Assembly: GCA_963772375.1 (NCBI GenBank)
Contig: CAVYXG010000005.1
Location: 620,001 to 684,000, forward strand
Source of the DNA: DATBHM01 sp963772375
GTDB taxonomy: Bacteria > Actinomycetota > UBA4738 > JACQTL01
Direction of reading: 5' to 3'
Length of the DNA stretch: 64,000 nucleotides
Below the pieces are notes generated by a model. That model was not told where the DNA came from. It saw only the letters and a list, made by a program, of their open reading frames with translations, and did not search any database. Positions within the stretch are counted from its first letter, which is position 1. Every line of letters starts with the position of its first letter. Made by a program: the position numbers and the translations under genes. Below, piece after piece: positions 17,355 to 25,589 of this stretch.

Positions 17355-17963
17355 ATGAAGCGCGCCGTCTCGATGGCGCTGGCCGGACTGACCGTCCTGG
17401 CCATCGCGCTGCCCGCCCGGGCCGCCACCCAGACCGTCGACATGACCACGCAGCTCACGTTCGATCCGACGCCCATCTCGATCCACCTCGGCGACTCGGT
17501 GAAGTGGTCGAACACCTCGTCGGGCTTCAGCCACACGGCGACGTCCAACACCGGGTTCTTCGACACGGGGAGCGTGGCGCCGGGGGCGAGCAAGACGAAG
17601 GTGTTCAACTACGGGGGTTCGTTTCCCTACTACTGCCAGTTCCACGGCTCGCCGGGCCAGGGCATGCACGGCTCGATCAGCGTCCCCGACAAGTGGCTGA
17701 ACAACGGAACCCAGCACGCCGGCGACGTCCAGCGCATCCGTGTGGCGGCCGTCGCCGCCCCGAAGGGCCTCGCCTACGACGTCCAGATGAAGGGCCCGGG
17801 CGACGGCGCGTTCCACTCGTTCAAGTCGAGGTACACGCACGCCATCGTGAAGTTCACCCCGACCGATGCCGGCGAGTACAAGTTCCGGTCGCGGGTCCAC
17901 CGGCTGTCGAACAACAAGACCAGCGGGTTCAGTCCGGCGACGTTCGTCGAGATCGTCGCGTAG
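17355..17963 (+). CDS. Secreted cupredoxin with C-terminal Ig-like domain
   Basis: A 202-residue protein. The signal peptide (residues 1-23, cut after ARA) is followed by a plastocyanin-like domain with a type 1 copper set His60, Cys94, His97 and Met104. Residues about 115-200 form a second beta-rich domain (YDVQMKGPGDG, FTPTDAGEYKFRSRV) shared with the protein at 51406-52146. It probably carries electrons or binds copper at the cell surface. GGGGAGGAACG precedes the ATG. It stands alone, opposite to alkA. Confidence 0.85.
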   Translation: MKRAVSMALAGLTVLAIALPARAATQTVDMTTQLTFDPTPISIHLGDSVKWSNTSSGFSHTATSNTGFFDTGSVAPGASKTKVFNYGGSFPYYCQFHGSPGQGMHGSISVPDKWLNNGTQHAGDVQRIRVAAVAAPKGLAYDVQMKGPGDGAFHSFKSRYTHAIVKFTPTDAGEYKFRSRVHRLSNNKTSGFSPATFVEIVA

Positions 17964-18064
17964 CCGCGCGGAACCCGTCGCCGCGGCGCCCACCGCCTGG
18001 GGCGCGCACGGGCGCGCGGTCCGGAGGGGTACGTTCCTCATGGGCCGGTCGAGGAGGTGCGCCG

Positions 18065-18739
18065 ATGCGGATCGCAGTGATGGGGACGGGGATGGTGGGG
18101 AGGACGCTCGCGTCGAGGCTGGGGGGGCTCGGACACGAGACGAGCCTCGGGACGCGCGACGTCGAAGCCAGTCTGGCCAGGATTGAGGAGACGGGGGACG
18201 GTTCGGGAACACTCGCGCAGTGGCTGGCGAGCAACCCGGGGATCGCCATCGAGACGTTCGCCGGCGCCGCGGCCGGCGCGGAGGTCGTGTTCAACGCGAC
18301 CGCCGGGGAGGGCTCGCTCGACGCGCTCGGCTCCGCAGGCGACCTCGACGGCGTGGTGATCGCCGACGTGTCCAACCCGCTCGACCACTCACAGGGGTTC
18401 CCGCCGCTGCTCTCGGTCTGCAACGACGACTCGCTGGCCGAGCGGATCCAGCGCGCCCACCCCGGCGCGAGGGTCGTGAAGACGTTGAACACGGTGACCG
18501 CCGCGGTCATGGTTCGTCCGGCGGACGTCGGCGGCGGCGACCACACGATGTTCGTGGCCGGCGACGACGGCGACGCCAAGACCACGGTCCGTTCGCTGCT
18601 CGAGGCGTTCGGCTGGCGACACGTGGTCGATCTCGGCGGCCTCCGCGGCGCGCGGGCCATGGAGATGTACCTGCCGCTGTGGCTGCAGCTGATGGGCGCC
18701 CAGGGGACGCCGATGTTCAACGTGAAGGTGGTCACGTAG
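18065..18739 (+). CDS. NADPH-dependent F420 reductase-like oxidoreductase
   Basis: A 224-residue Rossmann protein starting with the dinucleotide motif GTGMVG (residues 7-12) and an SLGTRD segment like that of F420-dependent NADP reductases, where Arg and Thr contact the NADP phosphate. Near residue 105, ADVSNPLD matches the same group. Homologues move hydride between NADPH and F420, but many family members are uncharacterised. The very strong site GAGGAGGTG sits six bases before the ATG. No F420 biosynthesis gene is in the window. Confidence 0.8.
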   Translation: MRIAVMGTGMVGRTLASRLGGLGHETSLGTRDVEASLARIEETGDGSGTLAQWLASNPGIAIETFAGAAAGAEVVFNATAGEGSLDALGSAGDLDGVVIADVSNPLDHSQGFPPLLSVCNDDSLAERIQRAHPGARVVKTLNTVTAAVMVRPADVGGGDHTMFVAGDDGDAKTTVRSLLEAFGWRHVVDLGGLRGARAMEMYLPLWLQLMGAQGTPMFNVKVVT

Positions 18740-18767
18740 CGGACGAGGTCGGAGGAACGACGGCGGC

Positions 18768-19892
18768 GTGAAGGTCAGGAAGCCGGTCAAGCGGCTGGTC
18801 ATGCTGCTGTTGCTCCTGCTGGTCGTCGAGTACCTCGTCCTGCCCCAGATCCCCGGCATCCGCCACTCGCTGTCGCTCATCGCCGACGCCGACGTCTGGC
18901 TGCTCCTGGCCGGGGTCGGCCTCGAGGCGATCGCCCTCGCCGCCTACGCGGAGCTCACCCGCACGGTGCTGCCGCCGGAGACGCGGCCCCGGTTCGGCCG
19001 GACCCTCCGCATTGACCTGTCGACGCTGTCGGTGAGCCACATCGTCCCCGGCGGCGGTGCGGTGGGGGCCGGACTGGGCTACCGGTTGCTCACCGAGGCC
19101 GGGGTGGGCGGCACGGACGCCGGGTTCGCGCTGGGGACCCAGGGCATCGGGTCGGCCGTCGTGCTGAACCTGCTCCTGTGGCTGGCCCTCGTCATCTCGA
19201 TCCCGCTGCACGGGTTCAACCCCGTGTACGTCACCGCGGCCGCCGTCGGCGCGGCGCTGATCGGCGCGTTCGGGCTGCTCGTGCTGGCCCTGACCCGGGG
19301 CGAGGCCCGCGCCGCGAAGGTCTTCCGGGCCATCGCCCGGAAGCTGCCGTTCCTCGACGAGGAGAAGGTCCACCGCATGGTGCACCGGCTGGCCGCGCGG
19401 CTGCGGGCGCTCCTGCGCGACCGGCGGCTGCTGCTCCGCGCGATCGGGTGGGCCACCGCGAACTGGATGTTCGACGCAGCCTCGCTGTGGGTGTTCCTCG
19501 CGGCGTACGGCAAGCCCCCCGGCCCGGCCGAGCTGATGGTGGCCTACGGCCTGGCGAACGTGCTGGCCGCGATCCCGATCACGCCGGGTGGGCTGGGCGT
19601 GGTTGAGGCCGTGCTCACCGCGACGCTGGTGGGGTTCGGGATGACGCGCGGCCCCGCCATCCTCGGCGTCATCACCTGGCGGCTGGTGAACTTCTGGCTG
19701 CCCATCCCGGTCGGCGGCCTGTGCTACCTGTCGCTCGCCGTGGAACGGGGCCGCCGCACCAAGCTCCGGGAGGTCGCGCAGCAGACGATCGACGAGCGGC
19801 AGCGCCCCGGGGAGTGGGCCGCGGAGCACGGGCTCGCGCGGCCCGGCTCCCCGCAGGACGCCGCCTCGGACGCAGGGACCCGGGCCTCCTGA
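18768..19892 (+). CDS. YbhN/LPG synthase transmembrane (flippase-type) family protein
   Basis: A 374-residue membrane protein of the lysylphosphatidylglycerol synthase TM / UPF0104 family, with about eight helices and the family blocks SHIVPGGGAVGAGLGYRLL and ITPGGLGVVEA. It corresponds to the flippase half of MprF. The start is GTG 18768, 28 bases after the reductase, with GGAGGA upstream. A separate DUF2156 synthetase lies at 12647-14455, so the two halves of MprF may be encoded apart. The last bases of the gene form one arm of a terminator. Confidence 0.87.
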   Translation: MKVRKPVKRLVMLLLLLLVVEYLVLPQIPGIRHSLSLIADADVWLLLAGVGLEAIALAAYAELTRTVLPPETRPRFGRTLRIDLSTLSVSHIVPGGGAVGAGLGYRLLTEAGVGGTDAGFALGTQGIGSAVVLNLLLWLALVISIPLHGFNPVYVTAAAVGAALIGAFGLLVLALTRGEARAAKVFRAIARKLPFLDEEKVHRMVHRLAARLRALLRDRRLLLRAIGWATANWMFDAASLWVFLAAYGKPPGPAELMVAYGLANVLAAIPITPGGLGVVEAVLTATLVGFGMTRGPAILGVITWRLVNFWLPIPVGGLCYLSLAVERGRRTKLREVAQQTIDERQRPGEWAAEHGLARPGSPQDAASDAGTRAS

Positions 19893-19913
19893 TGCCGGGG
19901 AGGCCCGGGTCCC
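19875..19913. terminator. Perfect 15-bp stem terminator at the end of the YbhN-like gene
   Basis: GGGACCCGGGCCTCC (19875-19889) and its exact complement GGAGGCCCGGGTCCC (19899-19913) enclose a nine-base loop holding the stop codon. No T-run follows, as is common in high-GC actinobacteria. It lies between convergent genes and can serve both if the leftward gene originally ended near 19932. Confidence 0.7.
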
Positions 19914-19931
19914 GTCGTCTGCGGTGGGTGA

Positions 19932-20921
19932 CTACGCCGGCTTCTGGACCGCGGGGCACGATCGAGCCGAACAGCCCGTCCGACTCGTCGTGCGGACCGG
20001 CCGTGAAGTACAGCGTGCCGGTCGGGCCGGAGCGGTTCCCGTTGCCGAACCCGAGGCCCCACAGCCCGTCGATGGTGAGCGGGCGGCCCTTCGCCACGCG
20101 GAGACGGCCGCGGTGCTCCCACCTCCCGCTCGGACGCTCCGCGAACGCGTTGATCTGACCGTTGCCGAAGTTCCCGACGAGGAGGTCGCCGCCGAACCGG
20201 CCGAAGCCCTCCGGCGCCCATGCGACCCCCCACGGGGCGTCCAGCAGGCCGCGCGTGGCCACCCGGCCGAGCAGCATGCCGTCGGTGTCGTACGCGTCGA
20301 CGAACCCCAGCCCGTGGCCGTCCACGTCGTCCTCGGCGTCGGCGTCCTGCTTCGCGTAGGTGACGAAGATCGTCCCGCCGATGTCCTGGATGCCGAACGG
20401 CGCGAAGTGGGCGGGGATCCTCGGGTCGGTGAACGCTCCGGGGAGGTTCAGAAGGGTGAACGAGCTGTCGAACACGTCCACCCGGTCGTTGTGGAAGTCG
20501 GTCGCGTACAGGCGCTGTGCCTCCGGGTCGTCGGCCAGGCCCTTGTAGATCGCGCCGACGTCCGAACGGTCGGCGGCCGGCTGGGCCTGCGTCGAGGGCG
20601 GGGGCGGCGGGACGCCGGGGCTCCAGCCGAGGATCGTGCCCTCCTCCGTGGCGAAGATGAACAGCGCCGCGCCGGAGTTCGTGCCGTCGGTGACGACGAA
20701 CCCGGGCCCGCCGTTGAACACCGCGCCGGTGGGAGCGCTGGGCACGTTCACGACGAGCGACTGGGGCGCGCCGGTTCCGTCGTACAGCGTGGAGACGTCG
20801 GTGCCGTTGTCGGCGACCCACCACGGGGTCATCGGGCCGGCCGTCAGGCCCCATGCGTTGACCAGGTTGTCGTCCTGGTGCTGCGCCCCGCCCGGCTGGT
20901 TGGAGACGAGCTTAGACTTAG
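19932..20921 (-). pseudogene. TIGR03118-type secreted protein, body of a gene cut by IS1380
   Basis: Main part of a beta-propeller-like secreted protein. Typical blocks are DDNLVNAWGLTAGP, a VFDSSF region, GLWGLGFGNG and YFTAGPHDESDGLFG. The 5' end, with signal peptide and start, is on the far side of the insertion sequence (22541-22664). As read, the frame runs from a TTG inside the IS (20940) and passes the expected end, through the terminator, to 19672 antisense to the YbhN-like gene. Removing one base near 19944-19950 would give an ending QKPA and a TAG at 19932-19934, just before the hairpin. I infer a 3' frameshift, either real or a sequence error. Confidence 0.75.
20917..20921. repeat. 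Target-site duplication CTTAG, left copy
   Basis: CTTAG directly abuts the left end of the insertion sequence. An identical CTTAG follows its right end at 22541-22545. IS1380-family elements make 4-5 bp duplications. Confidence 0.85.
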
Positions 20922-22540
20922 CCTCAATCCACCGTTTCAATTGGGCGCCGGCGCGACCAAGGGCAGGTGAGCGGGTCGAAGACCGTCGACCTTGCGGTGA
21001 ACGCGTTCGTTGTGAGCGTGCGACGGCGGTCTGTCGCCCCGCGGGTGGCTCGGACCGGCGGGTCCGCGCAACGAGGGCGCGCCGGAGGATCGGATGACAC
21101 CGCCGACCGGGGAACCGGGGGACTCAGGCGAGGAGCGGTAGTGCCCGCAACCTGGCGAGGGCGGCGAGGAACGCGTCCGCCCAGGGCCACCGGGTCGGCA
21201 GGTGCAGATGGAGCCTTCGGGCGGACCGCGTGAGGCGACCACCGACGGCCACAAACCGGCGGCGGATGGTCTTGGCCACCACCGGGCCGTCGATCCGTAG
21301 GCCGATCGAGGCCGTCCACCGCAGGAGGTTGTGGGCGAGCGCCGCGAGGACCAGCCACGCGGCGTTGGCGAAGAACTTCCCCGACGGGCAGTGGTTGAGT
21401 CCCGCACCCTCCTTCAGGTCGCGGATGGCGAGCTCGATCACGGCGTGACGGCGGTGGTCGGCGTCGAGTTCGATCGCCCCGCCCTCCCGGTCGGTGATGA
21501 ACGCGTGGTACCGCCAGTCCGGCCACAGCTCGGCCTGGGGACCGATGAGGCGGGTCCGCCTGACGATCAGGCGATCCCCCTTGTAGGTGGTCTCGGCCAC
21601 TTGGGCCACACCGCCTTCGGTGTAGTCGATGGGCGTCCAGTCGGTCTCCCCGATCCCTGCGATGGCCTCCTTGACCTGGGCGATCTGGCGCACGGTGATG
21701 GAGAACGACACCCCGAGGCGCCGGCACGTCCCGATGAGCCGGTCCGACCAGAACCCCGAGTCGGCCCGCAGGGTGAGCGCCCCGGTGGCACCGGCCCGGC
21801 GGACCCTGGCCACCAGCTCCGAGGTGAACCGCACGGCTCCCCGGGCGGTGTTGGCCGATCCCTTTCGCTGGCGCACGTGCAGGACCTCCCCGGTGTCCGC
21901 CCTCGTGGCCAGGAGCGGATGCAGCCCGAGCTCCCGGGTGTGGCCGTACGCGGCGCCCTGCTTGCGGTAGCCGTGGACCTCGCACACCGTCGAGTCGACG
22001 TCGATCGTCATGGGCTCGGCTCCCGGGCCGGCTCCGGTCGCCCACGCCCGGCGAAGGACGCCCTCGGCCACGCGGTCCAGTTGTCGGACGTGGCCGAAGG
22101 TGAACGAGCGCAGGAACGTGCCGAGGGTGGAGGGCGCCATCACCCGGTGGGCGAGGACCTGCTCGGTGGCACCGGAGCGCAAGACGTCGGCGTCGTCGAT
22201 GCAGTCCCCGCCGGCCACCATCGACTGGACGAGGGTCATGACCTTGCGGCCCGGACGGGCCGCCCCGGGACGCCGCCCGAGGTCAACCATGTCGTCCACG
22301 AGCGCCTCAAGCCCGAGCCGGGCACCGAGGGTCGCGGTCAGGACGAGCCCCGCGTTGGCCACCGCATGGTCATCGTCGAAGGTGGTTTCGATGCGGTCCA
22401 AGGCGTGGGAAGATCGCATCCGAAAGGTGCCTTTCTCCTGGAGAGTTGGTTGGTTTGGTCACCGCCCATTCTTCCAGGTCAGAGGCACCTTTTCTCTCGT
22501 TCGGCCTACGGGAGTGCCCAGGTTCCTCGGTGGATCCAGG
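20922..22540 (-). mobile_element. Complete IS1380-family insertion sequence, 1,619 bp
   Basis: The element is bounded by imperfect inverted repeats: CCTcaATCCACCG with a GGGC further in at the left end, and CCTggATCCACCG with a GGGC further in at the right end (reverse strand). Five-bp direct repeats CTTAG flank it. It carries a single full-length transposase. Length and ends fit the IS1380 family. It has split a secreted-protein gene in the same orientation. Intact ends, an intact transposase and a perfect duplication point to a recent insertion. Confidence 0.9.
21124..22419 (-). CDS. IS1380-family DDE transposase
   Basis: A 431-residue transposase, full length for the family, with the DDE_Tnp_1-type catalytic core. 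Likely acidic residues are the first Asp in TIDVDSTVCEVHG, the second in LRADSGFWSD and the Glu in HAVIELAIRDLKEG. The family-typical YRKQGAAYGHTRELG segment follows the first Asp. The ATG at 22419 has an AGGAG about 17 bases and AAAGG about 12 bases upstream. Ten-base arms AAAGGTGCCT and AGGCACCTTT lie about 50 bases apart in its leader and may fold to shut out read-through transcription. Confidence 0.95.
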   Translation of the reverse strand: MRSSHALDRIETTFDDDHAVANAGLVLTATLGARLGLEALVDDMVDLGRRPGAARPGRKVMTLVQSMVAGGDCIDDADVLRSGATEQVLAHRVMAPSTLGTFLRSFTFGHVRQLDRVAEGVLRRAWATGAGPGAEPMTIDVDSTVCEVHGYRKQGAAYGHTRELGLHPLLATRADTGEVLHVRQRKGSANTARGAVRFTSELVARVRRAGATGALTLRADSGFWSDRLIGTCRRLGVSFSITVRQIAQVKEAIAGIGETDWTPIDYTEGGVAQVAETTYKGDRLIVRRTRLIGPQAELWPDWRYHAFITDREGGAIELDADHRRHAVIELAIRDLKEGAGLNHCPSGKFFANAAWLVLAALAHNLLRWTASIGLRIDGPVVAKTIRRRFVAVGGRLTRSARRLHLHLPTRWPWADAFLAALARLRALPLLA

Positions 22541-22545
22541 CTTAG
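22541..22545. repeat. Target-site duplication CTTAG, right copy
   Basis: CTTAG immediately follows the right inverted repeat of the insertion sequence and matches 20917-20921. Confidence 0.85.
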
Positions 22546-22664
22546 TGGGAACGTACGCGTTCGCGTTGTGCCCCCTCGCCGGGGCTGCGGACGCCGTCGG
22601 CGGGCACTGCGAGGAGCAGGGCGAGCGCGGGGGCGACGATCAGCGACGACCATCGTCTGGGCAT
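22541..22664 (-). pseudogene. 5' end (signal peptide) of the interrupted TIGR03118-type gene
   Basis: Reading leftward from an ATG at 22664 with GGAGG seven bases upstream, the first 22 or so codons give a classical signal peptide (LIVAPALALLLAVPA). Splicing out the insertion sequence and one CTTAG joins AYVPT to KSKLVSNQPGG in frame with the gene body. The signal-peptide frame and the AYVPT frame differ by one base, so a second frameshift lies around 22590-22605. The gap 22665-22885 holds no other feature that I can see. Confidence 0.7.
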
Positions 22665-22885
22665 GGCGAACCTCCTTCGTTCTGCGCGGGGGGACGCGCG
22701 GCGGCCGTGTCCGCCACCCGGGATGGATGGATGTCCGAGGTACTACGGCCGGGCCCGTTGACGGGATTCCCCGAAGTTCGCCGGATCAGGGATTGGAGGC
22801 GAGGAACCGGTACAGACCGGACGGGCGACGCGTCGCAGGCAGTGGAACGGATCGGTCACGACCTCACGGTATTCGCCCGACGAGG

Positions 22886-23713
22886 TCAGGTGAGGTTGCG
22901 ATACCTCCTCATCGTGAGCGGCGCGAACACCGCGGCCATGACCCCGGCCGCCGCGAGCACACGCCAGATGTCGCCGGCGTCCGGCGTCCCCCCCATCAGG
23001 CCGCGCACCGCCGACACCAGGACCGTGATCGGGTTGGCCCGGATGAGCGCCTGCAGCCAACCCGGCATCGTCGCGGGATCGACGAACACGTTGCTCGCCA
23101 GCGTCAGCGGGAACAGGATGACCAGGCCGGCCACCATGACCGAGTTCGGCGTCCGGGCGGCCAACCCCACGAGGGTCCAGATCCACGACAGGCCGAATGC
23201 GAAGACCAGGATCAGCGCCAGCGACCCGACGATGCCGGCCGGGCCGCCTCCCGCCCGGTACCCCATCAGCGCCCCCAGTCCGAGCACGAGCGCCGACGCC
23301 ACCAGATAGCGGACGACGTCACCCACCAGGGCGCCGACGATCGGAGCCGGACGCCACGTCGGCAGCGAACGGAACCTGTCCGAGACCCCCGACCGGATGT
23401 CGGTGTTGAGGCTGACCCCCGTGTACATGGTCAGCAGCACGACGGTCATGACCAGTGTCCCCGGCAGGAGGAACTGCAGGTACTCCCCCGTCGAGCCCGC
23501 GACGGCCCCGCCGAACAGGTACGTGAAGAGCACCGTGAAGATGATCGGGATGAGGAGCACGTCGCCGAGCTGTTCGGGGACGTGCTTGATCTTCAGCATG
23601 GATCGCCACGCGAACGTCAGCGACACGGAGAGCGCGCCCGGCCGCTTCGGGCGTGGGTCCGCGTCCAGCAGGCGGGGGCGGTCCTGGCGGGTGGAATCCG
23701 TGCTCGTCGTCAT
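22886..23713 (-). CDS. ABC-2 type permease, DrrB family
   Basis: A 275-residue membrane protein of the daunorubicin-resistance permease family, with six predicted helices and the family block LLIPIIFTVLFTYLFGG after an N-terminal cytoplasmic stretch. The C-terminal SAVRGLMGG segment is typical of ABC2 membrane proteins. The ATG has GGAGG upstream and overlaps the ATPase stop by ATGA, so the two are translationally coupled. It is probably a drug or lipid exporter controlled by the upstream TetR. Confidence 0.9.
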   Translation of the reverse strand: MTTSTDSTRQDRPRLLDADPRPKRPGALSVSLTFAWRSMLKIKHVPEQLGDVLLIPIIFTVLFTYLFGGAVAGSTGEYLQFLLPGTLVMTVVLLTMYTGVSLNTDIRSGVSDRFRSLPTWRPAPIVGALVGDVVRYLVASALVLGLGALMGYRAGGGPAGIVGSLALILVFAFGLSWIWTLVGLAARTPNSVMVAGLVILFPLTLASNVFVDPATMPGWLQALIRANPITVLVSAVRGLMGGTPDAGDIWRVLAAAGVMAAVFAPLTMRRYRNLT

Positions 23714-24690
23714 GCGGCCTCCTCCGTGTCGGTCGGGGGTGTCGTGGTGGGGCGACCGGTGAGGGTCAGGAAGACCTCGTCCAGGGTGGGCTGGCCCAGC
23801 GCGAACCCCGCGAGGCCGATCCCCGCGTCCGTGAGCTCGCGGAGCGCCGAGGTGACCGCCCCGGCGTCCGTGACCTTCGCCGAGAGCACGGCGGGGTCCG
23901 TCTCCAGACGCATGGGGACGTCGAGCGAGTGCGCCAGGATCCGCTCCGCCTCCGGCCGGCAGGTTGGATCGTGCAGCCGAACCCGGAGCGATCCGGACCC
24001 GACCAGTTCCTTCAGTTCGCTGCTCGTTCCCTCGGCGACGACGACCCCGCCGTCGACCAGGGCGATGCGGTCGGCCAGCTGGTCGGCCTCGTCCAGGTAC
24101 TGCGTCGTGAGCAGCACCGTCGAGCCCTGCCGGACGAGGTCGCGGACGACGTCCCACACCTGTCCGCGGCTGCGCGGGTCGAGCCCCGTGGTGGGCTCGT
24201 CCAGGAACAAGAGATCGGGCGTGACGACCAGGCTCGCCGCGATGTCGAGGCGGCGCCGCATCCCCCCCGAGAACGCCTTCGCCTGCGATCGGGCCGACGA
24301 CCCGAGGCCGAGCGCCTCGAGCAGCTCGCGGGCCCTTGCGCGGGACCGCGACCGCGAGCATCCCCACAGCCGGGCGATCAGCACCAGGTTCTCCTCCCCG
24401 GTGAGGTCCTCGTCGACCGACGCGAACTGGCCGGTCAGGCTGACCCGGCTGCGGACGGCGTCGGGGTCGCCGACCACGTCGTGGCCGAGGACCCGTGCAG
24501 TGCCGGCGTCGGGACGGAGCAGGGTGGCGAGCATCCTGAGCGTCGTGGTCTTCCCGGCGCCGTTCGGCCCCAGCACGCCGTAGACCGTTCCCCGGGGCAC
24601 CTCGAGGTCGATGCCGTTGACGGCACGGGTCGCGCCGAAGGCCTTGGTGAGTCCGTGGGCCTCGATCGCTGGGTCCTGATGTTGGTGCAT
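23710..24690 (-). CDS. ABC transporter ATP-binding protein, DrrA family
   Basis: A 326-residue ATPase. Walker A is GPNGAGKTT, the Q-loop lies in LTGQFASVDEDLTG, the signature is SGGMRRRLD as in DrrA, Walker B is LLFLDEPTTGLD, and the switch His position is replaced in LLTTQYLDEADQLAD, as usual for this family. The C-terminal 80 residues form the DrrA regulatory domain ending in QPTLDEVFLTLTG. The start at 24690 is chosen for the GGGGAGGAG site five bases upstream. It couples with the permease below and lies 20 bases after tetR. Confidence 0.92.
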   Translation of the reverse strand: MHQHQDPAIEAHGLTKAFGATRAVNGIDLEVPRGTVYGVLGPNGAGKTTTLRMLATLLRPDAGTARVLGHDVVGDPDAVRSRVSLTGQFASVDEDLTGEENLVLIARLWGCSRSRSRARARELLEALGLGSSARSQAKAFSGGMRRRLDIAASLVVTPDLLFLDEPTTGLDPRSRGQVWDVVRDLVRQGSTVLLTTQYLDEADQLADRIALVDGGVVVAEGTSSELKELVGSGSLRVRLHDPTCRPEAERILAHSLDVPMRLETDPAVLSAKVTDAGAVTSALRELTDAGIGLAGFALGQPTLDEVFLTLTGRPTTTPPTDTEEAA

Positions 24691-24710
24691 GGCTCCTCCC
24701 CTGCGCTCGG

Positions 24711-25343
24711 TCATGTCGGTCCCTCCCCGGGGCCTGCGTCGTTCCCGGTGCCCGGGTCCACCGGCCCGAACAACGCGTCCAGCAGTGCCGCAGCAGCCTC
24801 GACGGGGTCCACGCCGCGGTCGATCAGCCGGTGCATGCCGAGGCCGTCGAACAGCGCAGCGAGCAGCGTGGCGGCGGCCTCGGGATCGACACCCGGGGCG
24901 AGCTCGCCGGTTCGCCGAGCCATCTCGAGCCGAGCGCGGAGCGCCGTCCGGAAGTCGCGGAGCATCCGCCGGACGCTCGACCGCGCGGCGGGATCGCGCG
25001 TCGCTCGTACCATGAGGTCCATGGCGACCAGCAGGCCGGGGGTCGGCCGCCCCAACCCCCGGAGGTGCCCGAACATGCGCTCCAGCGCGTCCCTGGCGCC
25101 GGTCTCGGCGGTCAGGGCGTCGACCAAGGGCTGTGACTCCTCGGCCACGGCGGCGTCGACCGCGGCGGAAAGGAGCGCCGTCATCGAGCCGAAGTGGTAG
25201 TGGACGAGCCCCACGTTGACACCGGCTCGCTCGGCGACCGCCCGCGTGCGCACCCGGTCGGCGCCGACCTCCGAGATCAGCTCGATCGTCGCGCGAAGAA
25301 TCCGTTCTCGGCTTTCCGGCTGGGGTGCCGCGCTCTTGGGCAT
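24711..25343 (-). CDS. TetR-family transcriptional regulator of the DrrAB exporter
   Basis: A 210-residue repressor. The N-terminal helix-turn-helix covers residues about 12-58 (RERILRATIELISEVGADRVRTRAVAERAG, then VGLVHYHFGS), followed by a variable ligand-binding domain. It is the first gene of a three-gene unit with the ATPase and permease. The start codon is inside a repeated ATATGT operator (25341-25361), and a TATGTT box eight bases upstream of the ATG suggests a leaderless transcript, so the protein very likely represses itself and the exporter. Confidence 0.9.
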   Translation of the reverse strand: MPKSAAPQPESRERILRATIELISEVGADRVRTRAVAERAGVNVGLVHYHFGSMTALLSAAVDAAVAEESQPLVDALTAETGARDALERMFGHLRGLGRPTPGLLVAMDLMVRATRDPAARSSVRRMLRDFRTALRARLEMARRTGELAPGVDPEAAATLLAALFDGLGMHRLIDRGVDPVEAAAALLDALFGPVDPGTGNDAGPGEGPT

Positions 25344-25361
25344 ATGTCTAAAACATATGTC
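25341..25361 (-). promoter_or_regulatory. Probable TetR operator with overlapping -10 box
   Basis: CATATGTC occurs twice with a five-base spacer (25341-25348 and 25354-25361). The same bases also read as inverted arms CATATGT and ACATATG around CTAAA. The left copy contains the tetR start codon. On the coding strand TATGTT (25352-25357) sits eight bases before the ATG as a -10 box, so repressor binding would block both promoter and start. Confidence 0.65.
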
Positions 25362-25589
25362 CAAGTCCGCGTGTCGACAACTCGAGGCCGCCTCGGTTCT
25401 TGGACGATGCGCGCCGCCCGCCACCGGCCGAGCGAGCGCGATCCGCCGGCCCCGGGCGGCAGCGCAGACATCGACCGGGGCAGACCGACGCGACGGTCCT
25501 GCCACTGCGTTGACCGTCATGGGAGGCCCTCGCCCCGCTCGGCGAACGGCCCATCACAGAACACACCCCGACGAGGTGCGCGCGGTCAC

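Noticed and set aside
19672..19931. Extension of the TIGR03118-type frame into the YbhN-like gene
   Set aside because: The translated sequence after 19940 is Arg/Pro-rich and unlike the family, and it crosses a perfect terminator; best explained by a frameshift.
22424..22493. AAAGGTGCCT / AGGCACCTTT arms as the IS terminal repeats
   Set aside because: They lie about 50-115 bases inside the right end only; the true ends at 20922 and 22540 match each other and abut the CTTAG duplications.
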